Positions 23,437 to 35,102 of a stretch of DNA of 64,000 bases are shown in pieces. The DNA is from Tolypocladium sp. Sup5 PDA-1 (taxonomy: Eukaryota; Ascomycota; Sordariomycetes; Hypocreales; Ophiocordycipitaceae): positions 549,376-613,375 of the forward strand of contig JPHH03000016.1 of assembly GCA_000750105.3 (NCBI GenBank), in the 5' to 3' direction. Position 1 is the stretch's first letter. Each line of letters begins with the position of its first letter. The notes beneath the pieces are model-generated. The model searched no databases and had not been told where the DNA came from. It saw only the letters and a list, made by a program, of their open reading frames with translations. A program made the position numbers and the translations under genes.

Positions 23437-25311
23437 GGCCGTGCCCCTCCCCTCGTATATGTCCTTCAGCGGCAAGTATGTAGATGTGCGATCGATCGTC
23501 GAGGGTGAGTATTGATTTGACGGTAAGGTTCAAGTCATCGCATTGCATTGGGTTCGACAGGGTGATATCTGGCTTCAAACTCGGTCAGCTGCGGCTGCGC
23601 CCTTTCGAAACATTTATTGATTCGGGAACCGGGCTGTTGTTGAACCCGCTGCCAAGACTCCATTAACCATATACGAGGTGTCACTCGACCTTCAGCTCAG
23701 GTTAGCTGAAGCTGTCACATGGTTCTAGACCCTGCTCGCATACGTATGCATTTTACGCACAGCGAACCAGGCAAGCACTGTTCTTGCATGTAAAATTGCC
23801 GCATTCATGTTCACAGCTGGAGACACGAGAATCATCTTTCTCCAGCGATGTCAACGAGGCGCCGGAAAGAATCTATTAAATGATGTCAGGCCTTTCAGTT
23901 CGATCCGTATCGGGACAGGTGCCTAATACGCGGTGTGGCCTGGCTCTGTCGAAAGGCCGGGTTCCACCCCGGACAAGTGCCGCGTCGGTGCCATGGGCTT
24001 TCTGCTGTCGTGTAAGCGAGCGTAAGCATTGGCCGCGCAGGTGATGGTCTTGCACCGAGAACAATGAATGGCCCATGTATTGTCACGTGTAGTTACGCAG
24101 AGGCATCCGGTATTCTATACACGACAAACACCATCTTTATAGAAAGCCAGATGAGGTGAGACTTCACGCTATTTGGTACCGCCGACGGCTCGCAGCAAGA
24201 CGAGCATCGAGCCCGGTTCGCCAAGAACCTCGAGCTACCGCCACTCGTGTTCCCCCAGCTGACGCGACTACACTTAATCCTCGAGGGACGCCTATACCAC
24301 CAGACCCTCAATCCGGCACACAATTTAGACGAGATCGAGGCCGTGCTCCAAAAGCCCCCTTTGACGTCAGTACGACGATGGCCCTAGACGATTTGGCCAC
24401 CGCGATGCCATCCAGCCTGTTCTTCGTCCTCAGTCGTATCACCCTGAAGCAAACGGCCGAAGAAGTTGCGGCCATTAAGGTGAAGGGCATCAGTGGCATG
24501 CGATTATGGTATCCCTTCACAGACAGGCAAACGGCAAGAAGGGTGGCGCAGAAAGCATCGCACTAGACTAACCGTTCGCATCGCCCCGCGGGGTACGGAC
24601 TGGACACCCTACCTGACCTCCCCCTGAATCGCGTTCCTGATCCCTTATTATTAGGGATACACGGCGCCCAGCAAGGTGGGCTTCAATAGCACGTCCCTAA
24701 GAGCAAGGTCAGCAGCACAACCCCAAAGACCATTAATTCACCAAATGTGTCGGGATCCAGGTTGCCAAGCTTTCTGGTGAATTGATAAGAGACTTGCGCC
24801 TTGATTTGCCTTGATGACACTAAGCTAATATAGTTCATACTGGAATGCTCTTCAACAACGACAAGGCAGTTTGGATGCCGAGGCCAGAGGATCCATCGGG
24901 CTACAACGATACCAAGTTCCCCGCAAGCACCATGAGAAGCCGGACAATTATGACCAAACTGGCTGCTTGATCCTACACCGGCGATTGAGCCAAACTCTCT
25001 GGGTGCGAAACCCGAACCAAGTTTATGTTGTGAAACTTGTGTTCGGCTGCACGATCCGACCGCCTCCTGGCGCTAATAACTCTCGCAACAATTCCGGTAT
25101 TCCGAGTGGCCATTCGCGTCTCGTACAATTAATTACCCCGCAGGAAGCACTATCCGTATCTACTGAGAACTTCGATACCGGAATGGATTCCGTCGAGAGA
25201 ACTGAGGGGTCGGAATGACGATCATTCTCCGAAGTGTCGGTCTATAATATATTACACTCAAGATCCTCAACTACAGCAGTAGAACGAACAGCTTTCCTCT
25301 ACACCACCACC
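23437..25311. other. Gene-free region, possible eroded coding traces
   Basis: This 1.9-kb region has no intact gene. On the plus strand at about 24180-24360 one frame reads like a leucine-rich or F-box type fragment (LVFPQLTRLHLILEGRLYHQ), interrupted downstream by stops. It may be a pseudogene remnant but the evidence is weak. Confidence 0.35.
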
Positions 25312-27160
25312 ATGGCCGCACAACTGTCTGCCACTACGCCTGAGAATGCCATTGCCTATATCAATGGCCGGGTTTATACAGTCGACGAATCTCAGCCTTG
25401 GGCTGAAGCATTCATCGTATCTCCCTCCGGCACATTTGCCGCCGTCGGGTCTACAGACGAGGTTCTCGCCAAAGCCCAAAAGGATGGCCTAATTGTGTAT
25501 GATCTCAAATCCCAGTTTGTCATGCCAGGCATCCATGACGCCCATGTCCATGTTTTGATCGCCGGGCTGTCTCGTTTGAGCATTGCAAACCTTGGTCTCG
25601 AGGACGTCATTCCGGCATCGGAAGCAGCGGGTAAGCTCAAAACGGCTGCGTGTCGCTGTCAGTATGCACACGCTTTCAGTCAGTATGTACCTCCAGCAAT
25701 GACCTGTATTGGAGTCCGGTCTGGGACTCTAGGCAACTAGAGGCCTAAGAGCGCATCCCAACTCTCAGCTTCCGGGGCCACGCAAGCCGAAGGAATCATG
25801 CATGCTAACACGGCCTAGTTGGCTGAGCGCGGATGCCTTCCTTGTCGATAACTTCGACCGCTCATGCCTGGACGAAGCATATCCTGACACTCCTGTCATG
25901 ATCCGAGCCGGGGCAGGCCACAGCCTCCTCCTCAACACTGCTGCTCTGCAAGAGTCCGGCTACGACATATCCAACGAGCCGCCCGCCAAGGGATCGTACT
26001 TTGCGCGCCGACCCGACGGCAGCCTCACAGGCGAAGTAGCCGAAATTGGCATGACCAAAGCCCTCCTCTCTTGTCCCAAACCCAGCTTGTCCCATGTCAA
26101 ACGCACAATCAAACACGCGGTCCATCTGCTGCATAAGGCGGGCGTGACATCCTGCCAAGAGGCGTCCGCCAACACGCCAATGCTACATGCGTTCCGCCAA
26201 CTCGATGCGGACAATCAATTGAAGATTGACATGTATCCGCACATCGTGTATGCGCCGGAATACCTCGGCGAAGAACCAGCGAGCCAATTGCGTGGATTAC
26301 TCGACTCGGCGGAATCCTTCAGGACAAACCACGTGGACCCGCGGTTCGTCAAAATCATGCTCGACGGTGTGCCGCTCGCGCCGTACTACACTCATGCTGG
26401 GCTGAATGAAAAGGGCGAAGTGGACGAAGACAAGATATGCGTCGATGATGTTGTGGAAGCAATAGCTAGGTATGATGAAAGGGGCATGACGTGCAAGATT
26501 CACTGTACGGGGCAGGGGGCGACTCGAAGAGCTCTAGACGCCATTGAGGTGGCGAGAAAGAAGAACCCGAATGGGCCAAGGCATGAAATTGCACATTGTT
26601 CTGGCGTCAACGATGGTAAGTCAAACTTTCCTTCGGCCTCCTTCCCACGTTCGAGGCTTCCTTTTCACCCAGCATGTGCTTATAACGTCTATTAACTACC
26701 ACCCGCGATTACAGACGACTATCCTCGTTTCCGTCAGTTAAACACAACAGCAGAAATGTCGCCATCCGTGTTTTTCTCCCAGTCTTTCAGTCCCGCCGAA
26801 AAGGCCCTAATGGACTGGAATTTCCCGCGGATGCTCAGTCATAATGCACACATAACAATAGGATCGGACTGGTCCGTTCCAGAATCCCCAGAACTATTTC
26901 CCGGGATGGAAGGTATTATCGCCGCCGTGGGCAATAACGATCGTGCCAAAGGGGCGAAGATGCTGCTGCGAATGTTGACGTTATCGGGTGCAGAAGCGGT
27001 AGGGCGGGAGAAAGAGACGGGTAGCATCCAGGTAGGCAAACGTGCAAACTTTATTCAGATCGATCGGGATTTGACTGGGGGGTTGGAAGGGGCTTTCAGG
27101 GATGCGAAGGTGCAGAGGACGTGGTTTGAGGGGGAAGTGGTTTTTGAAGCTTCGACTTGA
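25312..27160 (+). CDS. YtcJ-like amidohydrolase (Amidohydro_3 family)
   Basis: Three exons (25312-25682, 25819-26615, 26715-27160) join in frame to 537 residues. The start region INGRVYTVDESQPWAEAF and GIHDAHVHV (metal ligands His78 and His80) are typical of the family, as are IHCTGQGATRRALDAIE, HEIAHCSGVND and ITIGSDWSVPES with a late Asp ligand. These enzymes are metal-dependent hydrolases; many YtcJ homologues are uncharacterised, and some act on N-formyl or amide substrates. The first intron uses a canonical GTATGT donor and a CCTAG acceptor, rebuilding a His codon before WLSADAF. An earlier GTAAGC at 25631 is an alternative donor but would delete a conserved-looking stretch. No signal peptide is seen. 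The substrate is unknown. Confidence 0.87.
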
Positions 27161-28774
27161 AAACTGAGCTTCTGACCTGGAGGTCAGATGGTTGAACAGA
27201 AACGGTTGAGTCTATATATTGTCGGATATGGCGAGAATACAAAGAGCTCAATGATGTCCTAGTCGCATCTCGGACTCACGCCGCAAAGGAAAGGATAATG
27301 TGGTAATATACCGTCTTGTTTTAAGCGAGGTTGATAACGCAACAAATTACACTAATTTACATGTACGGACAAGTTCTGGAGGCCTGGGGTGCTAGCTGCG
27401 TGTCCAGACTTCGAGAACAAATCTCTGCGATTTGTTGTCGTACTCACCAAACAAATATACGCGTGGTATCCGGTATCGTAGCCTGACACGAGGGAGCTAG
27501 AAATCTGTGCAGATAGGTCCTTCTCTATACGTCGGCAATAGTCGAAACACCGATTGAGGTCCTCAAAAATTGAGCACGACCTTTTTTTACGTGCTCTAAT
27601 ATTATACAATTGATTCGTTGACTTCAATGCCTCGATATCTATTTCACTTGTAGTCTACGTAGAATACGCTATTCTCATCTCCGACCGGGTAAGTGTCCTC
27701 GCCGCTTTTGGCCCACGCCCTTTAATGCCCGACGCTGGGATTGGAGATCACGGTTGGACAGGACGAGGTTTCCAAACTGCGGTTGCAGGATGCTCTTCGA
27801 CCGGGACCGCTGAAGAATGCATGGGAGATGCGCAAGATGGCATCGAGCCCATCGAAAGCCTTCTGTCGCCGGCAGAAGTATGGGCGCCGTGGAGCGTCGT
27901 GGAAGAACAATGGTCCCCCTGCATGCCAGATTGAGTCCATTGCGAGCCCGAGTAGCAGCACCATAATTAGGTTCGGACTTGTTTGTCGAGCTCGACGGTT
28001 TGGTAGACGAAAAGACAGAGCTAGTTGCCGTCGTCGGGCCGCTTGTGGTGGAAGTATACGCAAACACCGTCGAGGCGGAGAGCGGCGTCGTCCTCGTCGT
28101 GGGCGTGCCAAGTATGGCCACGCAGTACGAGTAGCCGACCCTCGCAACAGCAAGCTTGCTTAACTCAAAGGCACAGAAGCCAGATCAAATCACTCACCTG
28201 AATACTCGAGCAGTCGCCCCTGACGGCAGGGCTTCATGTCTTGAAGTTTTCCTCGAAGGAGGACCACAGACGGTGGCAATGTCGGCACACGGTCTTGATG
28301 GCGCTATACCCGAGGGTCTTCATCGTGGACATTTTTGACGGTGGATGGATGGAGGGGCTTGAACCTTGTGAGGGTTGTGATGCGCCGCATGCTATTATAC
28401 CTTGAGTGGCAACAATGTATAGTGGGCTCATGAGAAGCTGGCTTCACGCAAACCTGGCGTCACGGCGCGTGCGAACATACTGCCACCAGTTCTTACATCA
28501 AGTTCCGTCATTCATGCATCTTCCATCCAGAAGGGTTGAATGTCCCGGATCCGTGCTCTGTTAATCAGTGGTGTTGTCTCGCTGTTGTAAGGTTCGGCCA
28601 CAAGCCGCCGCTCTGTGATGCAATGCGAGCGAAAGTATCACATCACTCGCTCAGCCTCACTCAACCATTCAATCACTTCCATCCCGGTCTCTCACGCCAC
28701 TTGCCTGCCGCTCGACATGTAAAGGGGAATGGTAGTATCTCCCTCGGGAGCAAGAATTGGATTGATCATCGAGA
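27161..28774. other. Intergenic region with a doubtful Ser/Thr-rich frame
   Basis: On the minus strand 28121-27675 a frame contains a Thr/Ser-rich stretch (TTSGPTTATSSVFSSTKPSS) preceded by possible exon sequence near 28200-28330. It might be the end of a secreted or membrane protein, but no start, splice pattern or domain is convincing. I do not call a gene. Confidence 0.3.
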
Positions 28775-29280
28775 ATGTCTAAGCCGGTTTCTAGGATCGC
28801 AATTATCGGCGTCGGCCAAGTCGACGGCGCTGCTGCTTATGCACCCAGCCTCGCCTCCGCATCGAGCGAGTTGCTCCCGGTTGACATCGATGTGGACTTG
28901 AGAGACAGCCAGGTCCGCGATCCCTCCGATGCGGCCTATAACAGCAACAGCGGCACGCGCGTGCGGGCGGCCACGTACCATGAGGCTAGCCAGTGCGACA
29001 TGGTGGTCATCACCGCAGGGTGCAAGTGTACCACAGGTAAAGGATCAGATGGGAGAAGGCTCATCGCTTGCTGTTATAGGGGCGCGAGTTCCTACGATTC
29101 TCCCCAGGCCAACCCGGGCTCGAACTCATGTACCGGAGCATTTCGATTGTTCGGAACGTAGTCGACGCAATGACTCCATTCAAATCAGACACCATCTGCC
29201 AACCCCGTCAACTTCGCTCACGTCCTTTGTTCAGGAGCTGCTGGTGTACTCGTAGCCTGCAGGTATTAAAGCCAAAGGGG
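28775..29280 (+). pseudogene. Broken L-lactate dehydrogenase gene
   Basis: The ATG at 28775 opens SRIAIIGVGQVDGAAAYA, the Rossmann nucleotide-binding start of L-lactate/malate dehydrogenases, though the third glycine of the GxGxxG pattern is Asp. It continues through PVDIDVDLRDSQVRD, RVRAATYHEASQCDMVVITAG, all clearly L-LDH-like. Shortly after, homology jumps frame: YRSISIVRNVVDAM and PFKSDTI lie in the frame from about 29128, and a fragment like LTSFVQELL lies in the frame ending at 29255. The catalytic and substrate-binding C-terminal half is missing. It is a frameshifted, truncated remnant rather than an active enzyme. In fungi L-LDH genes of this type are patchily distributed; origin by transfer cannot be judged here. 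Confidence 0.78.
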
Positions 29281-29881
29281 AAGTTTCGATCAGCTCTCAC
29301 TCAACGGGCCGTACGCTACGCGTCATATTATGATCTGCTTAGGATGTCGTTCTGACGCCAAGCGAATCACAAGACAGGATGAAGATAACTTTTTTTGTTA
29401 AGCTGAAGAGAGAGACTGTCAAGCGGGAAATGCAAGCCCTGCGGTCATGTGAAGACCCCGTTGTAACCCTGTTGCTGCGGGGTCATTCCAGCGTGGCGTA
29501 CTACTTTACTTTACAGGAAACGCGGACATACTGTACCCTCGCTCTGAGAGTATATACTGAACCCCCAACAACCCCCAACAACCTGAATCTGTCGGATAGA
29601 GTCGGTTGACTTAGGCAGCCCTTGGCCGAGGAAAAGGAAGTCCTGGGGGTCAGTGGTTAGCTAACTAGATAGCTAACTAGATATCTGATCTAATAACTAG
29701 ATAAGTCGTGTGCTAATCTATTAGTCGGGCTACTGATCCCTGGAAAAAGCAAGGAAAAGGCCGGCTAGCCTCGGAGGCGGCCGGGGGCAACTAGAGGCTA
29801 AAGAGGGCAGGATTTCACTTACACGGATAAAAGGGAACAAGACTCAGGCATCAATTTGATCAATGAATTGGAATTCAACCG
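29281..29881. other. Repeat-like AT-rich segment
   Basis: It contains the direct words TAGCTAACTAGATA repeated at about 29657-29690 within a TA-rich stretch, and dense TAACTAG motifs. This has the look of a transposable-element end, but no element could be delimited. Confidence 0.35.
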
Positions 29882-30319
29882 CTATTTTGACCGATGAATT
29901 TGACCCCTAATTTTACCCCTATTATACATATGATTTGGAACCGCATAACGCGACAGGAAGACGGCGGACCCTGCTCTTCCGTGAGGTCCGTCCATATAGC
30001 GAGTGAGATCATTGTACTTTTTAAAACCTTTTCCGCAGAGAAGGCAATGATGATATTGACGACCTATTTGACAATGGCTGATTTGTCCATCCGTGAAATC
30101 GCTCGCGTCCGAGTGTGTATTGGAGGGGGTATTACAGCGAGAATCGAGGCTTTGGTGAGTACGACGTGTGCTACTGACATCATAGGCTTCTACCACGGGT
30201 GTATCCGTGTCTTGCATACAAAGCGCACTATTAGTACAGTAAGTGTCAACTACGTGTGTATCCTTGTCCTTTCGTCCTGCAATGGCGTCGTCTAGGCTCA
30301 GGGCGGCGAACATCTCCAC
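29882..30319 (-). pseudogene. C2H2 zinc-finger fragment, probably decayed
   Basis: A 145-residue minus-strand frame includes HHCLLCGKGFKKYNDLTRYM followed by DGPHGR. This is a single C2H2 finger of the fungal type (CxxC, then Phe, Leu, and normally RH..(3-5)H), but the first zinc-binding His is Tyr in the RYM position, a change a single C-to-T transition would give. The upstream half is Ser/Thr-rich and low-complexity (SNTHSDASDFTDG), as often seen before C-terminal fingers in fungal proteins. There is no second finger. I regard it as a remnant of a larger gene; a small functional gene cannot be excluded. Confidence 0.4.
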
Positions 30320-33300
30320 GAGCTCATCGATCTTCGTGGGGCTTACAAGTATGCTAAGATAATAAGCAAGGTAGCTGCGTTCTCAAAACGAATTCTTATG
30401 GTACGTGATAGCGGTTTTTCGAATCAAGGCCGGAACGGGACATCTGGCATGGGCGATGTATATGTCATGGGAGGACGTAGTGGAGCTCGTAGGTTAGCTC
30501 TAAGACCTTGGATCTACAACTTTAAGGGCTTCGTTCCACATGCCAAGCCTTGCCGCATACATAGTGGTTATAGTAAAGGAAGCAAGATGTCCCTGCTGTC
30601 TGTTCCTCGTTCTATGTCGCAGTTGAATGTATCTGACACCTTTTCTCAATCATTTCCGTGGAGATAGTAAGCATGCTGGATAAGATAGATGAAGCCTTCG
30701 GAATTCGGACGTATAGGGAAATATATAGTCGACAGTACGGTGTTATAGTTCCCAAACAAAGTTGTGAGATCCTAGATCGGAGACACAGTTGGTCGGCCCA
30801 CCAGGCTCTGTATTGCCTGGAAATGAGTTGCTCGGCGGTCGCTGCCGATGTATAAGTGCTTGAGGACGGCAGTAATTTGACACTAATGCCAGGAGGAGTT
30901 TCTTTGGGACCTTGCCTTTGGCCTTGATCTGACAGGCTTCGATTGGTCTGACGACGTGCAGTCCGTTTTGCAGCTTATGGACAAGTGCTCTTCTTCTAGT
31001 GCAGATGACAAAGAAGTTCACGAATATCATGGACAAGCTGTACGAGAGGCGAGGCTGACAAATAAACTCCAAGTGTCCGCGCCAGGGTTATGAGGTGTTT
31101 TATCCCACAATCATAGTCAACAATGGTTACTCCTTGTGCTCTCGTCCAGAAAGCCCAACCTTTGCCAGCCGCCGTGGAGGCACGTCCATTGCAATCTTGT
31201 CAGCATTGTGCCCGAAGTGAAGCTGTGGCCTTCGTCGCCAACTCCCAGGTCGCGGATAGGCGGGCATGGATCCATGACTGTTCCCTTAACGGACTTATTG
31301 TGAATATTACTGCTCCCAGGCCCAGCCTACTACCTAAGCAACAGCAAATCCTTAGGACCCTGACAGGCTCCGTTACATCTAGACATCCTCGTCACCGTTT
31401 TAATGCGGAAAACCACAAGAGTCACCGATCTCCCCTACTCTACTCCGTACACGGGAGCAATATACCGCCTGACTAAACCCTAAGGGCGCTTCGGCTACGC
31501 AGTTGATAGCCTGCGTTCAGGGACCTTGGAAATGCCGGCACTAATGCAAGTATACGGTAGCCGGCGTACTGTACCACTTCTGTATATTGAATGGTTGGTC
31601 TTTTTTTCTAGTCCTGCTGGACCATTGCAGACAAATGCCGATTGCGAAGCCCCAACCCTTTTGACAGGGCCAATTTCCTCTCTCCATCAAAGCGCGTGCA
31701 GCAACGTGCTGGGCTCGATTCCACACTGACAAACACTGCTGTGACACCTTCAAGACATCATCTCTTAAACGGCAGGATGTCAATCCTGCTGCATCATGGC
31801 CTATCACTCTATCTAAGCGGCCACGCCACCAGGGCTCACTCAGGCTCAGCGAATGCCTCTGACAGCACCTCGACCGTGAGCTACGACCTCTATTTTTACT
31901 TCTGGGCTCGCCACAGCACAGCCCCAGGCGAACCCTAACACGGCGGCACTGGCCTCCCCAGAAGAACCACCCGACTCGCAACCCACCGTCGACATTATTA
32001 CCGCTGTACCCTCAGACGGGCCTAACCGCGCTCTTTCCTCGGTTGCTCGTGTAGGGCTATCACGTACTCTTATTCTGGCAGGTGGGGTAACATACGGTCA
32101 CAATCTAGTTGATCATCCCTAATGGTTTGGAACGCTGCACACCAACCCCACGCCGTAGGCGTCGGTAACGTGGGCTCATGCGCTTGTTCCACGGGTTCGT
32201 AAGAGGGGAGGAGGGCTGGGACAGTCCAGGGACTGGTCTGTGAGAGACCCTGGAGCGCTGACTAACCTGGTGAGGGCGACCCAGGACCACTAGGTGCTGG
32301 TGCCTGACCTGTCCTAGTACGTTTTCTGCACCAGGGTATCGCACCTCCCAGAACGCACCTGCGACCAGCGCGGCAATTGCCCTGGGCAGGACGAACTAGT
32401 ACGTGTTGGGTACTAGTTCAGGTTTACTGGTACGCAACGTGGACCAGGTACCACGCACCAGTATCTGCAGTGAGCTGGGACAAAGCACCCAGCTCGTCGA
32501 GAGCACCAGGCCAGATGCACTTGCACTGCGTGGATTCTAAGCAGGTGCGCATAGAATCCACGATCACGAGGCTCCTGGAGTGCCCGCGCACTCCACATCG
32601 CGCTAAACGGCTGGCCACGATCGCGCCGTGCCGCAGTGCGGGGGCACCCGCCAATTTTGGAACCTGTTTCCCGCCAGGAGTGCCTGAGCGTTCCGAGCCA
32701 GCCAATCGAACCCGGCCAAGCGGTGCGATCTCGACTCCCCCGATAAGCGCCCAGAGTGCCACGCACTCGGCGTATTGCAGCATTTACGATCGTGACTGGG
32801 TGTCGAAGCGCCATGGCTATGATTCATTTTGCCCGAGCATGCCGGGGACACTGTGAGTCACCACGGTCCTGACTGAACCTTGCGCAGATTGTCCGGACAA
32901 GACGGCTATGAGGCAGCAGAGCGGCGGCCAACCCAGCCATCCCATCACGGCTGGGTTGTCTGTCTGCACAGCTCAATTAGGTGCGTAGGATACATCACTG
33001 AGAGTCCGGTATGTCTCTCATGTGCGAATCGTATTTGGTATGCTATCAACAAGAAGCTCAGAGCAGTATACTGCGGGCGGGATGGAGAGAACTTGAAAGC
33101 GCAAACGGGGTTGTCGTACCTAATTAGACGTCAGAGATCCACTTCCGGCGCGGTTACGGGCAAATAAGCAATGAGAACTCTGATTGCTTTAATTCCGTTT
33201 AAGATATACGCTTGCTGATGTTGTGTAAGGAAAGAGCCTATTCACTTGCTGTCAGGAGAACAAGAGGTGAGTGATGGTGCGGACACGAGCAGGCAACGTA

Positions 33301-33709
33301 GCGGGGTCTCCGCGTATTAGAGAATGAAGTGCTCCTGCGCTTCCTCAACCCCATCTTGCTAATCAAGACGCTGTGATGGCCTCATACTAGTGACGGGTGA
33401 GCTTTGCTCCCAATGGCGTCGGGAGCGCCCGCGATGGAAAGAGAAACGAACTGACAACGAGAAACGCTGCACAATCACAATCTCCCAATAGACCAAATTA
33501 AAACGCTAAACGCCATTTCCTATACCCCCAATTGCATTCCCCTTTTGTGCCGTTGCCATCATTTAACCCAAGGTGCAGACCTGGAGGCGCGAGCCGTGAG
33601 GACCCGCGACAGACTTGACAGTTGACACTAATTGTGGCGCCCGACTCGCCGGGTGTCACGGTTCTCAACGCTGATGCTTGTCATGGGTATCACGTGTCAG
33701 AGAGCGTGC
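30320..33709. other. Gene-poor region
   Basis: About 3.4 kb without a supportable gene. Open frames lack motifs. The stretch 32380-32530 is rich in short inverted words such as ACTAGTAC...GTACTAGT and CCAGGTACC, suggesting an old mobile-element end, but no transposase was found. Confidence 0.45.
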
Positions 33710-34756
33710 TCATGCCTTTTTCCGCGGCGACCGCGATCGCGATTTTGTTCGCTTGGCAGGTGGCTCAAAGTCCAAAGGCTGAAAGTCCAGTGACAGTGGG
33801 TCATCCGAACTGTCGGACTCGTATGTGGTTTGCGCCTTCGAATCTGGATGAAGCACCGTTGTTTGGCTGGTAACTATTGTGTCGGCGGCTGACACTTCGC
33901 TTGTGAAGCTCGATGCCAAGCCTTCAGCATCCTGCGACGAGGCGCCGGTATTTCGGGATAAACTTTCGTTAGCCACTTCAATGGCTTTGTCTCGCTGTTC
34001 CTTTGCCCCGTCCCGGAGATTTCGGTACGCGGCAGCACCTTGCCGGAAGGTATAGGCATCCCCAGTTAGGCCCCACGTTTTGATCTGTGTCATGACGAAA
34101 CCGGATCCTTTGTTTGGATCAGATAGCGGGATAGGATGAGACGTGTACATCTTCAACGTTCCGCCATGGTAAATAGACGTGATAGCATAAGCCCTGCTGT
34201 CGAACCTTGGCGCCTGACCGAGTGATTGGAGGTTGTGTATCGCTCTCGCCCCGAGTGCTCCATCATAACACGCTTGTCGGGATGCGACCGACAGCGATCC
34301 ATCGGGGCCCTTCACCGCCAGACAAAAGTTTGGCACAATAGGGAGATCGTGCTGTGTGGAAGGTAGTATCATCTTGTTTAATTCTCTGCGGACAGTTCGG
34401 TCGAGTTGCTCGGGACGTGCGCCGTAATACAGGTCGGGGTTACCTGGCACTAGCGTACCATCCGTCAAAGGCTCGAGGTCGGTGAATGGGATTTGGCCGG
34501 CAACACACTTCCTGTCTCCCGTATTGCCCTCTATGACTGGAATAACTGTTGTCGTGACGTCTCTCTCTTTGGAAGCATGATTATCCGCACGTTTGAACTT
34601 GCGGAATTCGTTGTCCGTAAATCGAGAGGGGGAGAGCGAGTTTCTCTGCTGTGCCATTGCCCGGCGTATCTCATCCAGGTTTTCGGGTTCTGGCGGTAAC
34701 CGGCCATCCGGGTATTCGTATCCGTCAGGGAGAACATCGTGATCGATCAGGACCAT
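33710..34756 (-). CDS. DUF7924-like fungal protein of unknown function
   Basis: A single frame of 348 residues from the ATG at 34756. The conserved-looking core is LPIVPNFCLAVKGPDGSLSV, ASRQACYDGALGARAIHNLQ, AYAITSIYHGGTLKMYTSHP and FVMTQIKTWGLTGDAYTFRQ, followed by GAAAYRNLRDGAKEQRDKAI. This pattern matches the large fungal family annotated as DUF7924, whose role is unknown; members often occur in expanded, repeat-associated copies. The C-terminus has Ser/Asp clusters and a basic tail KRTKSRSRSPRKK that could be a nuclear signal. Homologues often have a longer N-terminal part, so this copy may be short. It lies 346 bp downstream of the NRPS stop in the same orientation but has no evident biosynthetic role; I treat it as the cluster edge. 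Confidence 0.68.
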   Translation of the reverse strand: MVLIDHDVLPDGYEYPDGRLPPEPENLDEIRRAMAQQRNSLSPSRFTDNEFRKFKRADNHASKERDVTTTVIPVIEGNTGDRKCVAGQIPFTDLEPLTDGTLVPGNPDLYYGARPEQLDRTVRRELNKMILPSTQHDLPIVPNFCLAVKGPDGSLSVASRQACYDGALGARAIHNLQSLGQAPRFDSRAYAITSIYHGGTLKMYTSHPIPLSDPNKGSGFVMTQIKTWGLTGDAYTFRQGAAAYRNLRDGAKEQRDKAIEVANESLSRNTGASSQDAEGLASSFTSEVSAADTIVTSQTTVLHPDSKAQTTYESDSSDDPLSLDFQPLDFEPPAKRTKSRSRSPRKKA

Positions 34757-35102
34757 GATCAACAGGATTCTTCCACTGGACTAAGAAAAGGGGGCTGAAT
34801 AAATCGTTGTAAGCGAACTGAGAATGTTGCGCAAGAGCCGTTAGATTGGTGAATTATGAGAGTAGAATTGACTTAGTATGAATCACGACATGCCACATTA
34901 TATAACTGACATCATGTCACTCCCGAGTTGAACATGAACAGACTATATGATGAACAAGAAAGAATAATGCTCTACAATCTAACGTTAAACCGAACAGTCT
35001 TTAAGCATATTTATATCTTTATAGCCACCCTATCATAACGCCTCATACCAGTAGATGACGAAGGAACCTGCTCTTATAACAAAAGAAAGCACACTAAATC
35101 AA
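34757..35102. other. Downstream region of the NRPS gene
   Basis: A short AT-rich gap of 346 bp between the NRPS stop and the DUF7924-like start. Nothing else is seen. Confidence 0.5.

Noticed and set aside
24156..24566. Arg/Pro-rich plus-strand frame
   Set aside because: The alternative frame at this place looks weakly LRR-like but has stops; neither is a convincing gene.
32690..32730. A B-box-like word on the minus strand suggesting a tRNA
   Set aside because: No matching A box at the right distance and no cloverleaf could be drawn.
33710..34756. DUF7924-like gene as a cluster member
   Set aside because: Same strand and close to the NRPS, but the family is widespread and not biosynthetic; adjacency alone is not enough.
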